This document shows, in pieces, positions 13,617 to 24,705 of a DNA stretch of 64,000 nucleotides. Made by a program: the position numbers and the translations under genes. How positions within the stretch are numbered: position 1 is the stretch's first letter; every line of letters starts with the position of its first letter. The notes beneath the pieces were generated by a model that was not told the origin of the DNA, searched no databases, and saw only the letters and a program-made list of their open reading frames with translations. The stretch comes from Diplosphaera chodatii (taxonomy: Eukaryota; Chlorophyta; Trebouxiophyceae; Prasiolales; Stichococcaceae). The stretch is taken from contig JAALGY010000001.1 of the NCBI GenBank assembly GCA_032358165.1, positions 1,798,001-1,862,000 on the forward strand, in the 5' to 3' direction.

Positions 13617-16600
13617 ATGGCGAGGTTTGGCGTCCTGCTGCTGCTGGCCCTGACCGTCGGCGGCGCCGCGGCAGCCACCAACAACACAGTCACGGTGCGC
13701 AGACTGCATCGTCAACAGGCTTCAACAGGATCGCATCCGCCCTCCTTACCAGATTTTTAGCTGTAATTCTTGCCTGGCAATCCAATCTTGACGAAGAACA
13801 GGCCGTGGTTCCGTTGTAGCCCAGCTGCACCTCCACAGCTGCGACGGATGCATGCATGGGCGTTCCATCTGCGTGTCAGTTGAAGGGCCGACGTGATGCA
13901 TACCGCAGCGTAAGGTCTCCACTCATCGACCAGAACCGTCAACGGCATGCAGGACTGGCAGTATGTGGCGCAACAGGTGGCGCGAGACGAGAAATTGCCA
14001 CACCAGGCAGGGCCTAGCCTGCTGTGTCCTGCACATCCTCTGCGCACGCATGGCTTAAAGGGCATCTGATAGAGGTCATCATGTGTTGCTGGCCTGCACC
14101 CCGCAGATTGCTCTACGGGTTTTCGCGCTGGTGGCACTGGCCACCCACGGCTCGCTGGTGGTGAACGAGGTGAGGTCTTGCAGTTAACCCGGTGGCACGC
14201 CCTGCTTTGTTAAACATCTCCCGTGCGCAATGCTTACTGCATGCCCGGTGGCATGCCCAGCTTGCTCCAGTGAGCAAATTGTGGGCGTCAATGCATGCCC
14301 CACCTTGCCCTGATGCACATTCCACACTAGGCAGCTCATGCATTGTGCTGACAGGACAGTGTTATACTTCCTGCTGCAGCAAAGAGGCTACAATGCGCCC
14401 GACAGGGAGGTGGCCGCCTTTGCAGGGCACTATGTGCTGAGCGAGCTGTACCCCGGGCAGCAATCCAAGTTTGACGTCGCGCTGCAGAAGCAGCTGGGTG
14501 AGCATTGAGCTGTGATCATATGTTCGCACTGTGGCTTACAAGCATTCAAAGCTGGCGGCACCTGCATGTGCGCAAGGGGCACATGAAAGGCGGCATGCTT
14601 CCTTGACTTCTGTTGCGACCCGCTTGCATGTGTGTCAACTACATGGCCCATAATCCACACAATTCCTACTCACTTCAGCGCAAACGACAGACAGCAGCGA
14701 CTGTTCAATGCTGCAGGCACAAGCTACAGCGTGAAGAACAGCCGCGCATACAAAATCGCCAAGACGGTCAGCGCATCTCAGAACGTCGCCTGCTGCCCTG
14801 CCGGCAGGAGGCACACGTACAGAGCGACCTGCAATCGGCAGTCAACACCGCACGCATGCAATGTCCGTGACACACACATCTGAGCTGCTGGCTGCAGGTG
14901 GCAGTGAAGCTGCTGCGGGACCGCGCCAGCGACGGCAGCCAGCTGTTCGTCAACTTCCTGCCTAGCCCGCCCAACGGCCCAGCCGGCAAGTACCAGGTGC
15001 GATGCCTGCACTGCCAGCAGCAGTCATGCAGCACTGCTGCATGCTGCTTCTGGTGGGCGCGGCCTCTGCTGAGGATCCACCAACCATGCATCATCCTGAA
15101 CACCGGCATGTGAGCTGCTGCTGTCCTCCGGACAAGCAGTACGTATGGGCAACGCACGGCAACCTTGCGATGTCACCGCACGAGCTGGCTGCGCAGCTGC
15201 CGTCAGCGGACTGACAACCCATGTCAGGCCTGCCAACGGCTGCTCAGCTGCCTGCAGTTCACTCCCAACCAGACGTTCGCGCTGTACCCCCAGCTCGGCA
15301 AGACCCGGCCCTTCACCAGCCCCTCCCCCGAGGCCTTCACAGCACAGGCGAGGCAACTCCAACTTTGGTGGACCTGCATGACATTTGTGAGCACAGCAAT
15401 GTTTCTGATGTGGCGTACGGCTGTGGCTCTTTACACCGTGCTTCTGTGGCGCTGCCCCTGGCATGGACGACGCAGCCGTGTGCTCCTGGATCTGCATGAA
15501 TGCATGCGTCAAAGCGCTGCAGTGGCGGCAGCAAGATCATGCCCCTCGCCGTAGATGAACCTGGGGCCCAGTCTACCATCTTCTTTTCTGTCAACATCGA
15601 CCCTAACCACTGCCACTCGTGCAGTTCACTAAGTTCACCGTCCCGTCCCCAGCGTACAACAAAGACCTGGCAGAGGTGCGGCCCTGTAGCACCAACTGGC
15701 AGGCCTGGTGTTCAGATCATGCCGTGCTCTGAACGAGCTGCTGTGTGTTGTGCCAGGCTCGATAACAGCAGTAGTTGCCGTATATAACCCAGCATGGCCA
15801 TATAAGCACCACACTGTGCATTTACACATATCACTAGGGCATGGGCCTGGCCCTGCACAGACTAGAAATGCATGGCGTCTTTGCTATCAAACTCTGAATT
15901 CTGACCCTGGCGTGTCGCAGGTGCAGCGCCTGGGGCGCAGGGACTCTATCGTCCGCACCCAGGACCAGACCGACATCGCCACCTTCTGGGCAGGTACATG
16001 TGGCCAGCGACCAATGCAGCCGCTTGTCACAGGCCAGCGGCAGGATGCCTACATTGACTTTGCAGTGAGATACATGCCAGTTAGTGCGGAATGCCAACAT
16101 TGACCGGCAAGCTTGGTGACATATTGAGGTCAAGCGCAATGCCGGGGAGGGTCACAATTGTTGCCGCGGGTGCATCACCAGGACGTGAGGCTACATTGCA
16201 TGCGCTGCAAATCAGTAGAGGTTGGTCGACTGGCGCAGGTGTGGCGGGCACCAAGACGGTAGCCGGCTACTGGTCTGAGATCGCCTTCCAGCTGCTGAAG
16301 CCCTCGGACGCAGCCAGCCTGCCGAGGACCGCAAAGGTCCTGGCGCTGTTTTTAACCACCCTGTACGACAACAACATCGCGGTGAGGCCCCGCAGCTGCA
16401 GCCCTCCCCGGATCGGCAGAGTTGCTTGCGCCTGCAGGCGCCTGTCACTGCTGCACTGCTTGGGCTCAGCCAGCGCTGCCGCTGGAGTATACACTATATA
16501 TGTGGCTTGAGAGCCGTCACTCACGTGTCAGCCAGTTGCAAGCAGTGTAGCCAGCGCCGTCGCGCATGCATCAATCATGAAGCCCCAACACTGCCCACTC

Positions 16601-17620
16601 CCAGGTGTGGTACATCAAATACACGCGGCTGTTCTGGCGCCCGGTGACAGCCATCAACCAGGGGGATGGCTTCAACGCCGCCGACCCCACCTGGACGCCC
16701 TTCCTGGCGACTCCGCCCCACCCCGAGTGCGTCGTGCAGCAGCTGCATGTGTCGGCGCTCATGTATTGACCAGTCCTCACAGCCAACAACCAAGGCTTGT
16801 GAGGTCTGACAAGGCTGGTGAGGACTCGTGGCTGCTTGCTGAAACACTCACCAACAGCAGCCCTGTGCTTGTTCTGTACTCCTTCCACTGGGTAGCTCAT
16901 GTCCTGGCCAGAGCCGACCCAGGATCTTTTGAGTGTGCAGGTATCCGTCGGGCCATCAGGCAACCTCGGGAGCCGCATATGGCGTTCTCAAGGTGAGGCG
17001 AGGAGGAGCTTCACACCCAGCAGTACGGCCATCCCTTGCACGCCTGCTCGCATGCCTGTGAGTATGGGCAGGCCACTGCACAGTGCATTCGCCGGGATAC
17101 ACACCGTTTCTCAGTGAATGCCGCGGCTGATGCTCGGCCCCGCACACCCTGCAGCGGTACCTGAACCTCAAGGACGCCATCGACGTCACGGTGGTGACTG
17201 ACGACCCGGCCCCTGGCCCCGCTGCGCTGCCCTCGCGCACCTACAAGTCCCTGAAGGCCGTCACTGCCGAGGTCGGCGACTCCAGGTGGGGTTGCTGCCC
17301 ATGACTGCCAGCAGATTGCCCGCTCGAGTGTTTCATATTGGATGCAGATGTGCCACGCCAGCAGCGGCTGCAGAGCGTTGCTGCGGTCTATCTCGACGCC
17401 GGCCCATGATGGGCTCGACCGTGTCATCCTCCTCCTTTGGGCACAGCATGCAGAAGAATGCCTGTGGCTGAGGCGTGTGATATGTTGCAATTTCAGGGTC
17501 TACGGCGGACTGCACCTACGCAAGTCGAACCTGGACCCTGTCAGCCTGGGCGACTCGGTGGCCGGCTACGCCTTCAGAAACTTTGACAAGAACTGGGGCC
17601 GCGCATCGCGCTTCCTGTAG
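13617..17620 (+). CDS. Secreted PAP2-superfamily / vanadium-dependent haloperoxidase-like enzyme
   Basis: Exons: 13617-13694, 14107-14169, 14380-14497, (possibly 14546-14570), 14679-14766, 14898-14996, 15258-15347, 15625-15675, 15921-15993, 16239-16381, 16605-16726, 16941-16992, 17155-17285 and 17497-17620; about 418 aa. The first exon is a textbook signal peptide (MARFGVLLLLALTVGGAAAA). The body follows the bacterial and algal vanadium-haloperoxidase family: A-x-x-H near the N-terminus, an RTxDQTxIAxFW-like segment, then the active-site blocks. The oxyanion pocket is complete: Lys and Arg spaced by seven in YIKYTRLFWRP, the SGH in EYPSGHQATSG, and Arg plus His spaced by six in SRVYGGLHLR. 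These residues bind vanadate in haloperoxidases and phosphate in PAP2 phosphatases, so the reaction cannot be decided from sequence. The product probably acts outside the cell or in the secretory lumen. Phase does not match between 14497 and 14679 without a small extra exon. Confidence 0.82.
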
Positions 17621-18310
17621 ACCACCATTCATAACGGCCAGCAGGGATAGCGCAGGCGCGTGGCGGTGCGCCGTCATGCAACATGCCGCTTGCAGTGTGC
17701 AGAGCCACTCAGAGGTTGATGTACGGGCTTGCTTGCATGCAGCGTAGCGATTTTGATTCGACAGTGGCACTACACTCGGATGGATGTCAGCACCTTTCAT
17801 TGCACGCACTCTTTGGACGAGCCATGATTGTTTCATTGATGTCAGCATTCGGCAAGCCTGGCCGCCTCACTGAAATATGTCAACGCGTTCACCACACTTC
17901 CACAAGCCTCTGCAAGGCATGCATCCTCACAGATCCCATGGTTGACTAAACACCCTCGTGCTTCACCACCCTGTGCAAGATGCACGAACAGTGCTGATCG
18001 ACTGCGCCAGAGCATACTGCCACGGAATTCATCCAGATGTCCCAGCCGGCGCCTGCTGTTGCATCACGCCACGCTCGTTGGGCGTCAGGTACCCGATCTC
18101 GGTCTCGTCATAGCTCTGCCCGGTGGTTGTGACCTGCACAGGGGACAGCACATCGTTTGAGTCGCCGTCCACCAGACGAATGGCTGTTTCGACTGCTGCC
18201 TCTGCTGCTGCTGCCGCTTCCGCCAGCTGAGGTGCTGCACCCGACCCCAGACATGGCATAGTTCAAGGTGGCTGGCGGTCGGGGATCGGTAGGTTGACTG
18301 CTAAGCTCAA
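17621..18310. other. Convergent intergenic region with a small open frame
   Basis: This lies between the tail of the haloperoxidase-like gene (plus) and the ABM gene (minus). It should hold both 3' untranslated regions. It also contains the minus-strand open frame listed separately at 18029-18226. Confidence 0.5.
18029..18226 (-). other. Possible alternative last exon of the ABM gene
   Basis: An open stretch ends at a stop at 18029. Its composition looks coding (ETAIRLVDGDSNDVLSPV and TGQSYDETEIGYLTPNERG). A CAG acceptor at 18227-18228 would join it in phase 0 to the exon ending at 18440, or to a donor inside the exon 18370-18311. It has no recognisable domain. It may equally be a chance open frame in the 3' region. 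Confidence 0.3.
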
Positions 18311-19186
18311 TCAGGTCAGCGCCCCGAATCTGTCCAGCGAGGCCTCAAGCGCTTTCACTAGTGTGGCATGCTGGTGCTGCCAAACTTGCTTTGGTTGGTC
18401 ACAACACTGAACATGGGAAGCTGCGTTGGATGTGCTGACCTGGATCCCAGACGCCGCCTGCCATGCTTTGAGCTCCTTGAACGCCCGGCTCTCCTTGTGC
18501 GGCACCAGCCAGTGCTCTTTCGTGGCAAACCTGCACGTCAAAACATAGTGGAGAAATCATGACAGATGGTGCATCAATCATCCATTCTCCAGACCGTCGG
18601 CACCGCTTGCAGCAGATGGCTCGCATGCTGTGTTATGCATGGTGCATATTGTGTCACAACAAAGACAAAGGGCTCGGCCGCACCGCTCAAGGATCAGGAT
18701 CCGCAGCGGGTTGTTGTCTGCGATTGCGATCTGTAGCGCAGCACACAGCACTGTGGATATCGCTCATCACATGTCCGCCTGCAGCCGTGATGCATGCCAT
18801 TGCTGAATGGCAATAAACACAAAGCACAGGCACCTGGAATCCCAGCGTCTGCGGCTCGTTGCATGCGGACTCGACCGCCACCGCCTTCACGTGGCTGATC
18901 AGCGCGTCGCGGTCCTCCACGGACTGGAACTCGCTCTGGATGACCAGCAGCCACGCCTGGACGGGAAAGCATGTGGTTGTCAGGTGACATGCACGATGCT
19001 TGTGCACATGTGGCACATGATCAGCGAGCTAAGACTTGCATCTGGCAAGTCTAGAGGTGTGAGCTGGTCCTAAGCCTGAACATGCATGCTTGCACGTAAC
19101 AATGTTGAACATGAACGATGAGGGTGGATGCCTACCTTGGTGGCCCCGACCTGCGCAGTGGATGCATCATCCTCTGCAGTCCCCAT
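18311..19186 (-). CDS. Antibiotic-biosynthesis-monooxygenase (ABM)-type dimeric alpha-beta-barrel protein
   Basis: Five exons, 19186-19136, 18956-18834, 18730-18684, 18530-18440 and 18370-18311, keep one frame and give 123 aa. After a short polar N-terminus comes one ABM-fold domain: a first strand (WLLVIQSEF), a helix (VEDRDALISHVKAVA), a hinge with GFQIAIADNN, a strand ILILERFAT and the typical helix EHWLVPHKESRAFKELKAW. Proteins of this size with one such domain are small cytosolic or plastid enzymes that act as homodimers, sometimes as monooxygenases on aromatic or haem-like substrates. Which substrate applies cannot be told. No transit peptide is evident. Confidence 0.75.
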
Positions 19187-19709
19187 GCTGTCGCTGATCA
19201 AACGTTGCGCGCGGGCTGGCTCTTCGTAACGCAAGATCGACCGGCAAGCTTGCAGGGGGTCGTATGTAGAGCTCTGTGTCTTCAGATCAAGCAGTGCTCA
19301 CTGCTGCGCTCAGCAACCCGGCACTTGATGAGCGGTCTTCGCAACCCTGGGATGAACAGGGATGATTGCTCTGTGATGCTGCATGTGAGTGTTTGGCCAC
19401 TGAGTGATGTGGTCTGATTCTCGAGCTCTGGTGGTGCGAATGTTGTACGGCAGTTGACACCTTGTACGGGTGTACTGGATTGGTCAAACTATTCAGGAGA
19501 CGCTGCCAACGTTGCCAACATACTTCTGTGGGGATTCATTTATTTTAAGTTGCATCGTCTCCTGTGAATACGTCCTCACTTTCCAGGCTTGGCAAACTGT
19601 CGATAGTTTCTCGTGCTGACATCTCGTTGCAAGTGCCATCACAACTGGTTCAAAACTTGCAACACTCCAACTGTCGATTCTGGCAACTCCGCCGCCAGTG
19701 CCATGCGTT
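19187..19709. other. Intergenic, ABM promoter and UBX 3' region
   Basis: This lies upstream of the ABM start codon and downstream of the UBX stop codon, both on the minus strand. I see no additional coding exon or clear TATA box. Confidence 0.5.
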
Positions 19710-22429
19710 TCAGTGATCCTCGGTTCGCTCCAGAGCCAGCGCCGCCTGCGGCACGAGGCCCGCGCCCCCGACCGTGCCATCGCTGCGGGGCAGCGGCTGC
19801 CGCGGGAAGGTCTGCACCAGGCGCCAGCCGCCCTGCCACGCCCAGCCGCCCCTGCCGCTTCCTGCTTCCGTGTCCGCCCAGCGCCGCACCCACTCCTCGC
19901 CCTGCTCGCTCGGCGGGGTGGCGCCTGCCGCTGGCGGCGGCGCTTCTAAAGCGTCATCACCTCCGCCCCCTGGAGCAGCCTCGGCATGACCTGTGCGCGA
20001 GGCGTCTGGAGCCCGCTGCCGCAGCTGCTGCAGCTGCATGTCCATGGTGGGGCAGATGCCCTGCAGCAGCGCAAGCTGCGCCCAGGCGTACACGTCGGCA
20101 ACCGGGGCGCCGGCGCCGAAGCGCCGCCGCTGCAACGGGTGATCGGGCAGCCTGCGAAGCATGGCTGGCATGGGCATTGGCATGCCACCTAGGTGTTTCC
20201 AGGTTGCTGGTGCACTAACCAGCAGGCACTCACAGACAGGCTGCGCCTTTGAGAACATGCCGTCAAACACCCCTTTGTCCAGCACTGGACACGATCCTGA
20301 GCAGAAACAAAATGCTCCTTTGAACGACTGCATAACCTCTGGATATTCCTACCGAGCTGCAGCCACCGTGGCATCCCAGAGCACGGCGGAGCACCTGAGG
20401 GAGAGGGTTGCGACTGCGGCGGCAGTGGTGGGACCCGGCTCAGGGAAGCGAGACAGTTGCACTGCCGCAGCTGCTGCAACCCGTGCGCACTCCAGCCATG
20501 CTCTGCAGCAGCACACCACAGGAGCCGACCAGATGAACACCCTGTTGAAACCTCATGTCCCCTACAGCAGTATTCTGTCTGCAGAATAGGAGTGTCTCAA
20601 GGATGTCGGCGGGTCCAGCAGCTTGCAGAAGATGTAATAGGCTGCACATATTTGAAGACAGGCTGATAGTGTGGAGGGTTTATGCATACACTCTTGCCAG
20701 GTGTGCCACGGGGGCAGGCACCAAAAACAGGGCTGACCTTTCTGCAGCAGCCCGGCGTGCATCTGCAGCTTCCTGCTGTGCATCCAGCTCCCGCCGTTGT
20801 TGCTCTGCTGCCTCCGCATCATGCTGCAGCGCCTGCAGAACACAGACATCAGCAACCATGTGTTAGCCCTGTGTCTCCGCTATGACGGCCTGTTCGCGGA
20901 GGCCATCTGTTGCAGCTACCGCTGCATCTGACTTCACTGCTGGATGCCCAGGCATGGGACTGTACCACACCAACCGAGAATTGGAAGTCTGACCATTGGC
21001 ACCTCGCTCCTGACCCTGCTGATTGGCGGCAACGCATGCTTGCACAGACCGTCCGCACCTGCTGATACTCATCGTCCTGCTCCTGCAGCAGCTGCCGCCG
21101 CGCCTCAGCTGCACGCCGCTCGGCCGTCAGCTGCAGCCAGGACATCTCCTCCGCGGCCTCCGCTGCACGCTGCGCCGCGCGCCACGCCTCCAGCCGGGCG
21201 TCCGCCTCGGCCAGCCGCTGCCGCCGCTGCTGCTCCCGCTCCTCGCGCTGCTGTCGCGCATGTGCGACCTTTGCCGTCTCCTGCCGCTCGAGCATCTCAG
21301 CGCGCGCCTCCTGCAGGGTTTTCGGTGCCATGCTGCTGTTTGAACTGTGATCGGCAGCTACTGTTGCCGTTGGTGCCTCTGCAGTGCTGCTCTGGTCCAG
21401 GGAGGCCTGCTGACTGGCTATGGAGCCGCTGCTGTCTGTTGGACCGCAACGAGCAGCTGAGCCACTGGCGCTGCCTCGTACCGCACCCCTGACTGTCGCC
21501 GGGTTGCCAAGATTCCTCAGTGCATCCGCAGCGCGAGCGGCATGCGGGTCGAACCTTACACCTTCTGCTCTCGGCTCTGCTGCAGCTGGGTGCTCGGAGG
21601 CTGTGTCTGCAAAGGTGGGGTGGGCGAGTTGGCCAGCAGTGCTGGTGGGCCGCTGCGAGGCACCATTTATGCCATTTTGCTGAGGCTTGTGCGTTTTGCT
21701 GCGCACAGATGATGCGTGTCCATGTCGTGCGTGAGCTGCAGGAGTGTGCTGCTGCTGCAGCACAGCTGGTGTGTCTGGCTCCTGATGTATGGCGCCAGCA
21801 GCAGATTTTGCTGTAGCCTCTGCTGCTATTGCCGTAGCCGGCTGCGCTGCCGCTTCGCTGCGAAACTCTGTCAGAGCCGTGCGAGGTGAGCTGCGGCGCC
21901 GTCGGCTAGGCTGAAATGGCACTGGCTGGCGACCCCCAAGCAACACTGCGAGGTGAGCAGTGGCCCAGATTGCAAACTTCCAGACAGGAGCGATCTGCAT
22001 GGTGTCAATGGAGATCAACTCCAAGGCAGCTTGCAGCTCCACTGAGCAGCAGAGGCAGTGCTACTGTAGGCAATGGCCAACTCGTGGCGAAAGGCCACCG
22101 CATACTTACCGCGGTTCTGTCGCACGTCCCACCAGCGGTACGCTGTAGCTCCTAGCAGCACCACAAACGCCGCCCGCGCTGCAGTCGATCAGTTCATGCA
22201 CCAGATCAGTGGGGATCTCGGTTCGACAAGGACCCTCGCTACGTGCTGGTTGAACTCCGTCATCATGCAATGGCACATGTACCGCAGTATCACCTAGTAG
22301 CTTTGCTAGCACAGGAACAGACAGCTGCTGCAGGTGCAGCACCGAAGACCGATGCGCCAGTAGCGCAGCTAACAGCAGGCCCACGGTCAGCGCCGTGATC
22401 GTTGCAACGTCGCGACTACGGTCCTGCAT
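19710..22429 (-). CDS. Membrane-anchored UBX-domain protein, FAF2/UBXD8-like
   Basis: Six exons in phase: 22429-22294, 22178-22110, 21945-21059, 20832-20738, 20502-20395 and 20151-19710; 578 aa. The N-terminus has two hydrophobic stretches (TALTVGLLLAALLA; AFVVLLGATAYRWW) that could form a membrane hairpin or two helices. A long Ala/Thr-rich disordered part follows. Then comes a charged coiled coil ending QEQDDEYQQALQHDAEAAEQ, the segment that precedes the UBX domain in FAF-type proteins. The UBX domain begins ATLSLRLPDHPLQRRRFG and ends WRLVQTFPRQPLPRSDGTV, keeping the FPR loop that binds p97/CDC48. About 95 Gly/Ala/Pro-rich residues are inserted in the domain before WRLVQ. Neither a UBA nor a UAS domain is visible. 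The likely role is recruiting CDC48 to a membrane such as the ER or lipid droplets (inference). Confidence 0.85.
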
Positions 22430-22875
22430 CCGAATGCTCCCAACGCCAGTCAAGACGCACAGCTTGCTGCCTGCCCCGTGACTACTCAGGTGCAAGGACG
22501 CTGGGCCGAACCACTGCCTGAACAGCGCACTTGATGATGCCTGCAGAATGAAAATTGTCGTGCTGTAGCACCAGGTCTTGCCATGCTCAGCACGCTGCAG
22601 GTCGTCTCGACCGCTGAAATCCGCCAATGCTGAATACATGCATGGATGCATCTGCATGGGAAAGACGTTCGTTTCCTGATTTTGAGGACAACAGCTGTTA
22701 CCTGCAGCTCGTCAAGCGCACAGCACAGAGCTGGCTTGAAGCTGCATGCTTGGGATCCCACCAGTCGACCCTTCTGATCACGGCACACGCATGCTTAACG
22801 TCAACGATTGTGACAGAACAGCAGAGGTATACCACTGAGCATCGCTGGAGCACGTTCTGTTTGCCGGCAAGCGGC
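22430..22875. promoter_or_regulatory. Divergent promoter region of the UBX and MAPR genes
   Basis: Only 446 bases separate the two start codons, which point away from each other. Promoter elements of both genes must be here or inside 5' exons not recognised. No clear TATA box is visible. Confidence 0.4.
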
Positions 22876-24705
22876 ATGCTGCATGCAGCGCTGGACCTGC
22901 TGTCATCGACACTGGACTGGGCGTCATCGCACATCTTCAGCACGCTGCTGCTGGTCTGTGTCGGCACCTTCCTCGTCATGACGGTGTCCAGCGCCCTGGC
23001 GCCGGTGCCCAAGCCGGCGGAATACGAGCCAGAGCGGTGCGGTGACATCACAAAGCAGACGCTGCGGAAGTACGACGGCCGGGACCCCTTCCTGCCAATT
23101 TACTTTGCCGTGCGGGGGGAGGTGTTCGACGTCACCAAGGGCCGCGACTTCTACGGCCCCGGTGAGCACGGTGCAAAGCAGCGTCCATCGCCGCACACCC
23201 GCCAGTGCCCGTGCGATACAATGCAACCCGCGCCCCTGAATGCTGTTTGTCCCAGACGCTGGCCCCACTGCGTTGGGCGGCGTCATTCGAGGCATGTGGA
23301 CGGTACATGTTCCGAGGGCGTAGCAGACACTGCAGCTCTATGCCATGGGTTGACAGGCATGCCAACCAGCAGCTGCTGATCATATGCGCACTGATGCAGC
23401 CAGACCCTCCACCTCCGACTGAGGTCGACCAACCTATAGTCTGAACACCACCATGCACACCCCCAGCGGCTGCGCAGCCTGTGCAAGCACAACGCCTGCT
23501 GCATGCCATGATGCTGAGTCATTCAAGGAGGCTGTGCATGACCAGAATCCTCCACATCTTCATGTCCTGGGCTGATCCCCCTTGCCTGCTGGCGCCAGGC
23601 GGCGGCTACGCCACCTTCGCGGGCAAGGAGGTGAGCCGCGCCCTGGGGCTCATGTCGCTGGAGGCGGAGGACTGCTGCGGGGAGCTGGCGGACCTGACGC
23701 CCCGGCAGCTGGAAGTGCTCGACGAGTGGGTCGCCAAGTTCCGGGGCAAGTACCACGTCGTCGGCAGGGTGGGTCACCGTGCAGTGAAATGCTGTTGTCC
23801 ACACTTTGGGTCGCCCTGCCATGGTAACCATGGCAGCACCCTCCCCTGGAGCCCTGCAAGCCCAAGCCATGGGAGTATCCTCACGATGAGAGACCCCGGC
23901 GTGGTCGCCTGAGGCCACTGGCTGCCGCTGCAGCTTGTACCCTGGTGCAGCACACGGTGCCGCCTTGTCACAGGAGAGCTGGACCATGACGTTATGTGCG
24001 ATCTGACAACCATCGTGCGGGTCCTGGCCAGCAGGTCGTCCCAGAGCAGCGGCTGACGCTGCAGCAGCTGGCAGAGTACGATGGCAGGGACGCAGCCAAG
24101 CCCATCATGCTTGCAATCAGGGGCATCGTCTTTGACGTCACCAAAGGTGGGGCTGTGTCTCCCTCCGCAGCCTCAGCCTGCACACCCCACCTATCTCGAT
24201 GCAAGTGATAAGCTGGAGCTTGGGCACCCAGTAGTGAGTCGACGGTCAGGCATGCAACTTCTGATGGGCCGTTGTGTGGTGGCGCAGGCAGGGAGTTTTA
24301 CGGACCGGACGGCGTGTACCCCTTTGCGGGGCGGGAGTGCGCCCGGGCGCTGGCACTGCAGTCCACCGACACCGCAGACTGCCATGACAACCTCGAAGGT
24401 GAGCGCCAAACTACAAACGAAGCAAATACCGGTGGCAGCGCCGGCGGCATGGGGCATTGGGCCGCCATCTGCTGCTATGCCCAGCCTGTGAACGGAGGCG
24501 GCATGTAGCATGTTGCAAGAGCAGAGCAGGCCCTGCTGCAGACCCCACTGTTGATGCTTCCCCTCCCCCTGACACGGTGCTGGTGTGCTGCCGTGTAGGG
24601 TTGGGCAAGTTCGAGCTGGAGAACCTCAGGGACTGGGAGGCGCGGTTCCATGGGAAGTACAACATCGTCGGCAGCCTTGTCAGCACACCCAGCCCGGCAG
24701 CCTGA
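22876..24705 (+). CDS. Protein with two tandem MAPR (cytochrome b5-like haem-binding) domains
   Basis: Five exons in phase (22876-23161, 23599-23768, 24035-24146, 24288-24398, 24599-24705) give 261 aa. An N-terminal membrane segment (FSTLLLVCVGTFLVMTVS) is followed by a first MAPR domain at about residues 55-152: LRKYDGRDPFLPIYFAV, VFDVTKGRDFYGPGGGY, ATFAGKEVSRALG and FRGKYHVVG. A second copy follows at about residues 153-250: LAEYDGRDAAKPIMLAI, VFDVTKGREFYGPDGVY, PFAGRECARALAL and FHGKYNIVG. Both copies keep the Tyr that ligands haem in PGRMC1-type proteins and the GKY motif. MAPR proteins are ER or plasma-membrane haem proteins acting with cytochromes P450 and in sterol metabolism. Most have a single domain. 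Introns interrupt both copies at the same place, inside the FYGP region, which supports an old internal duplication. Confidence 0.9.
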
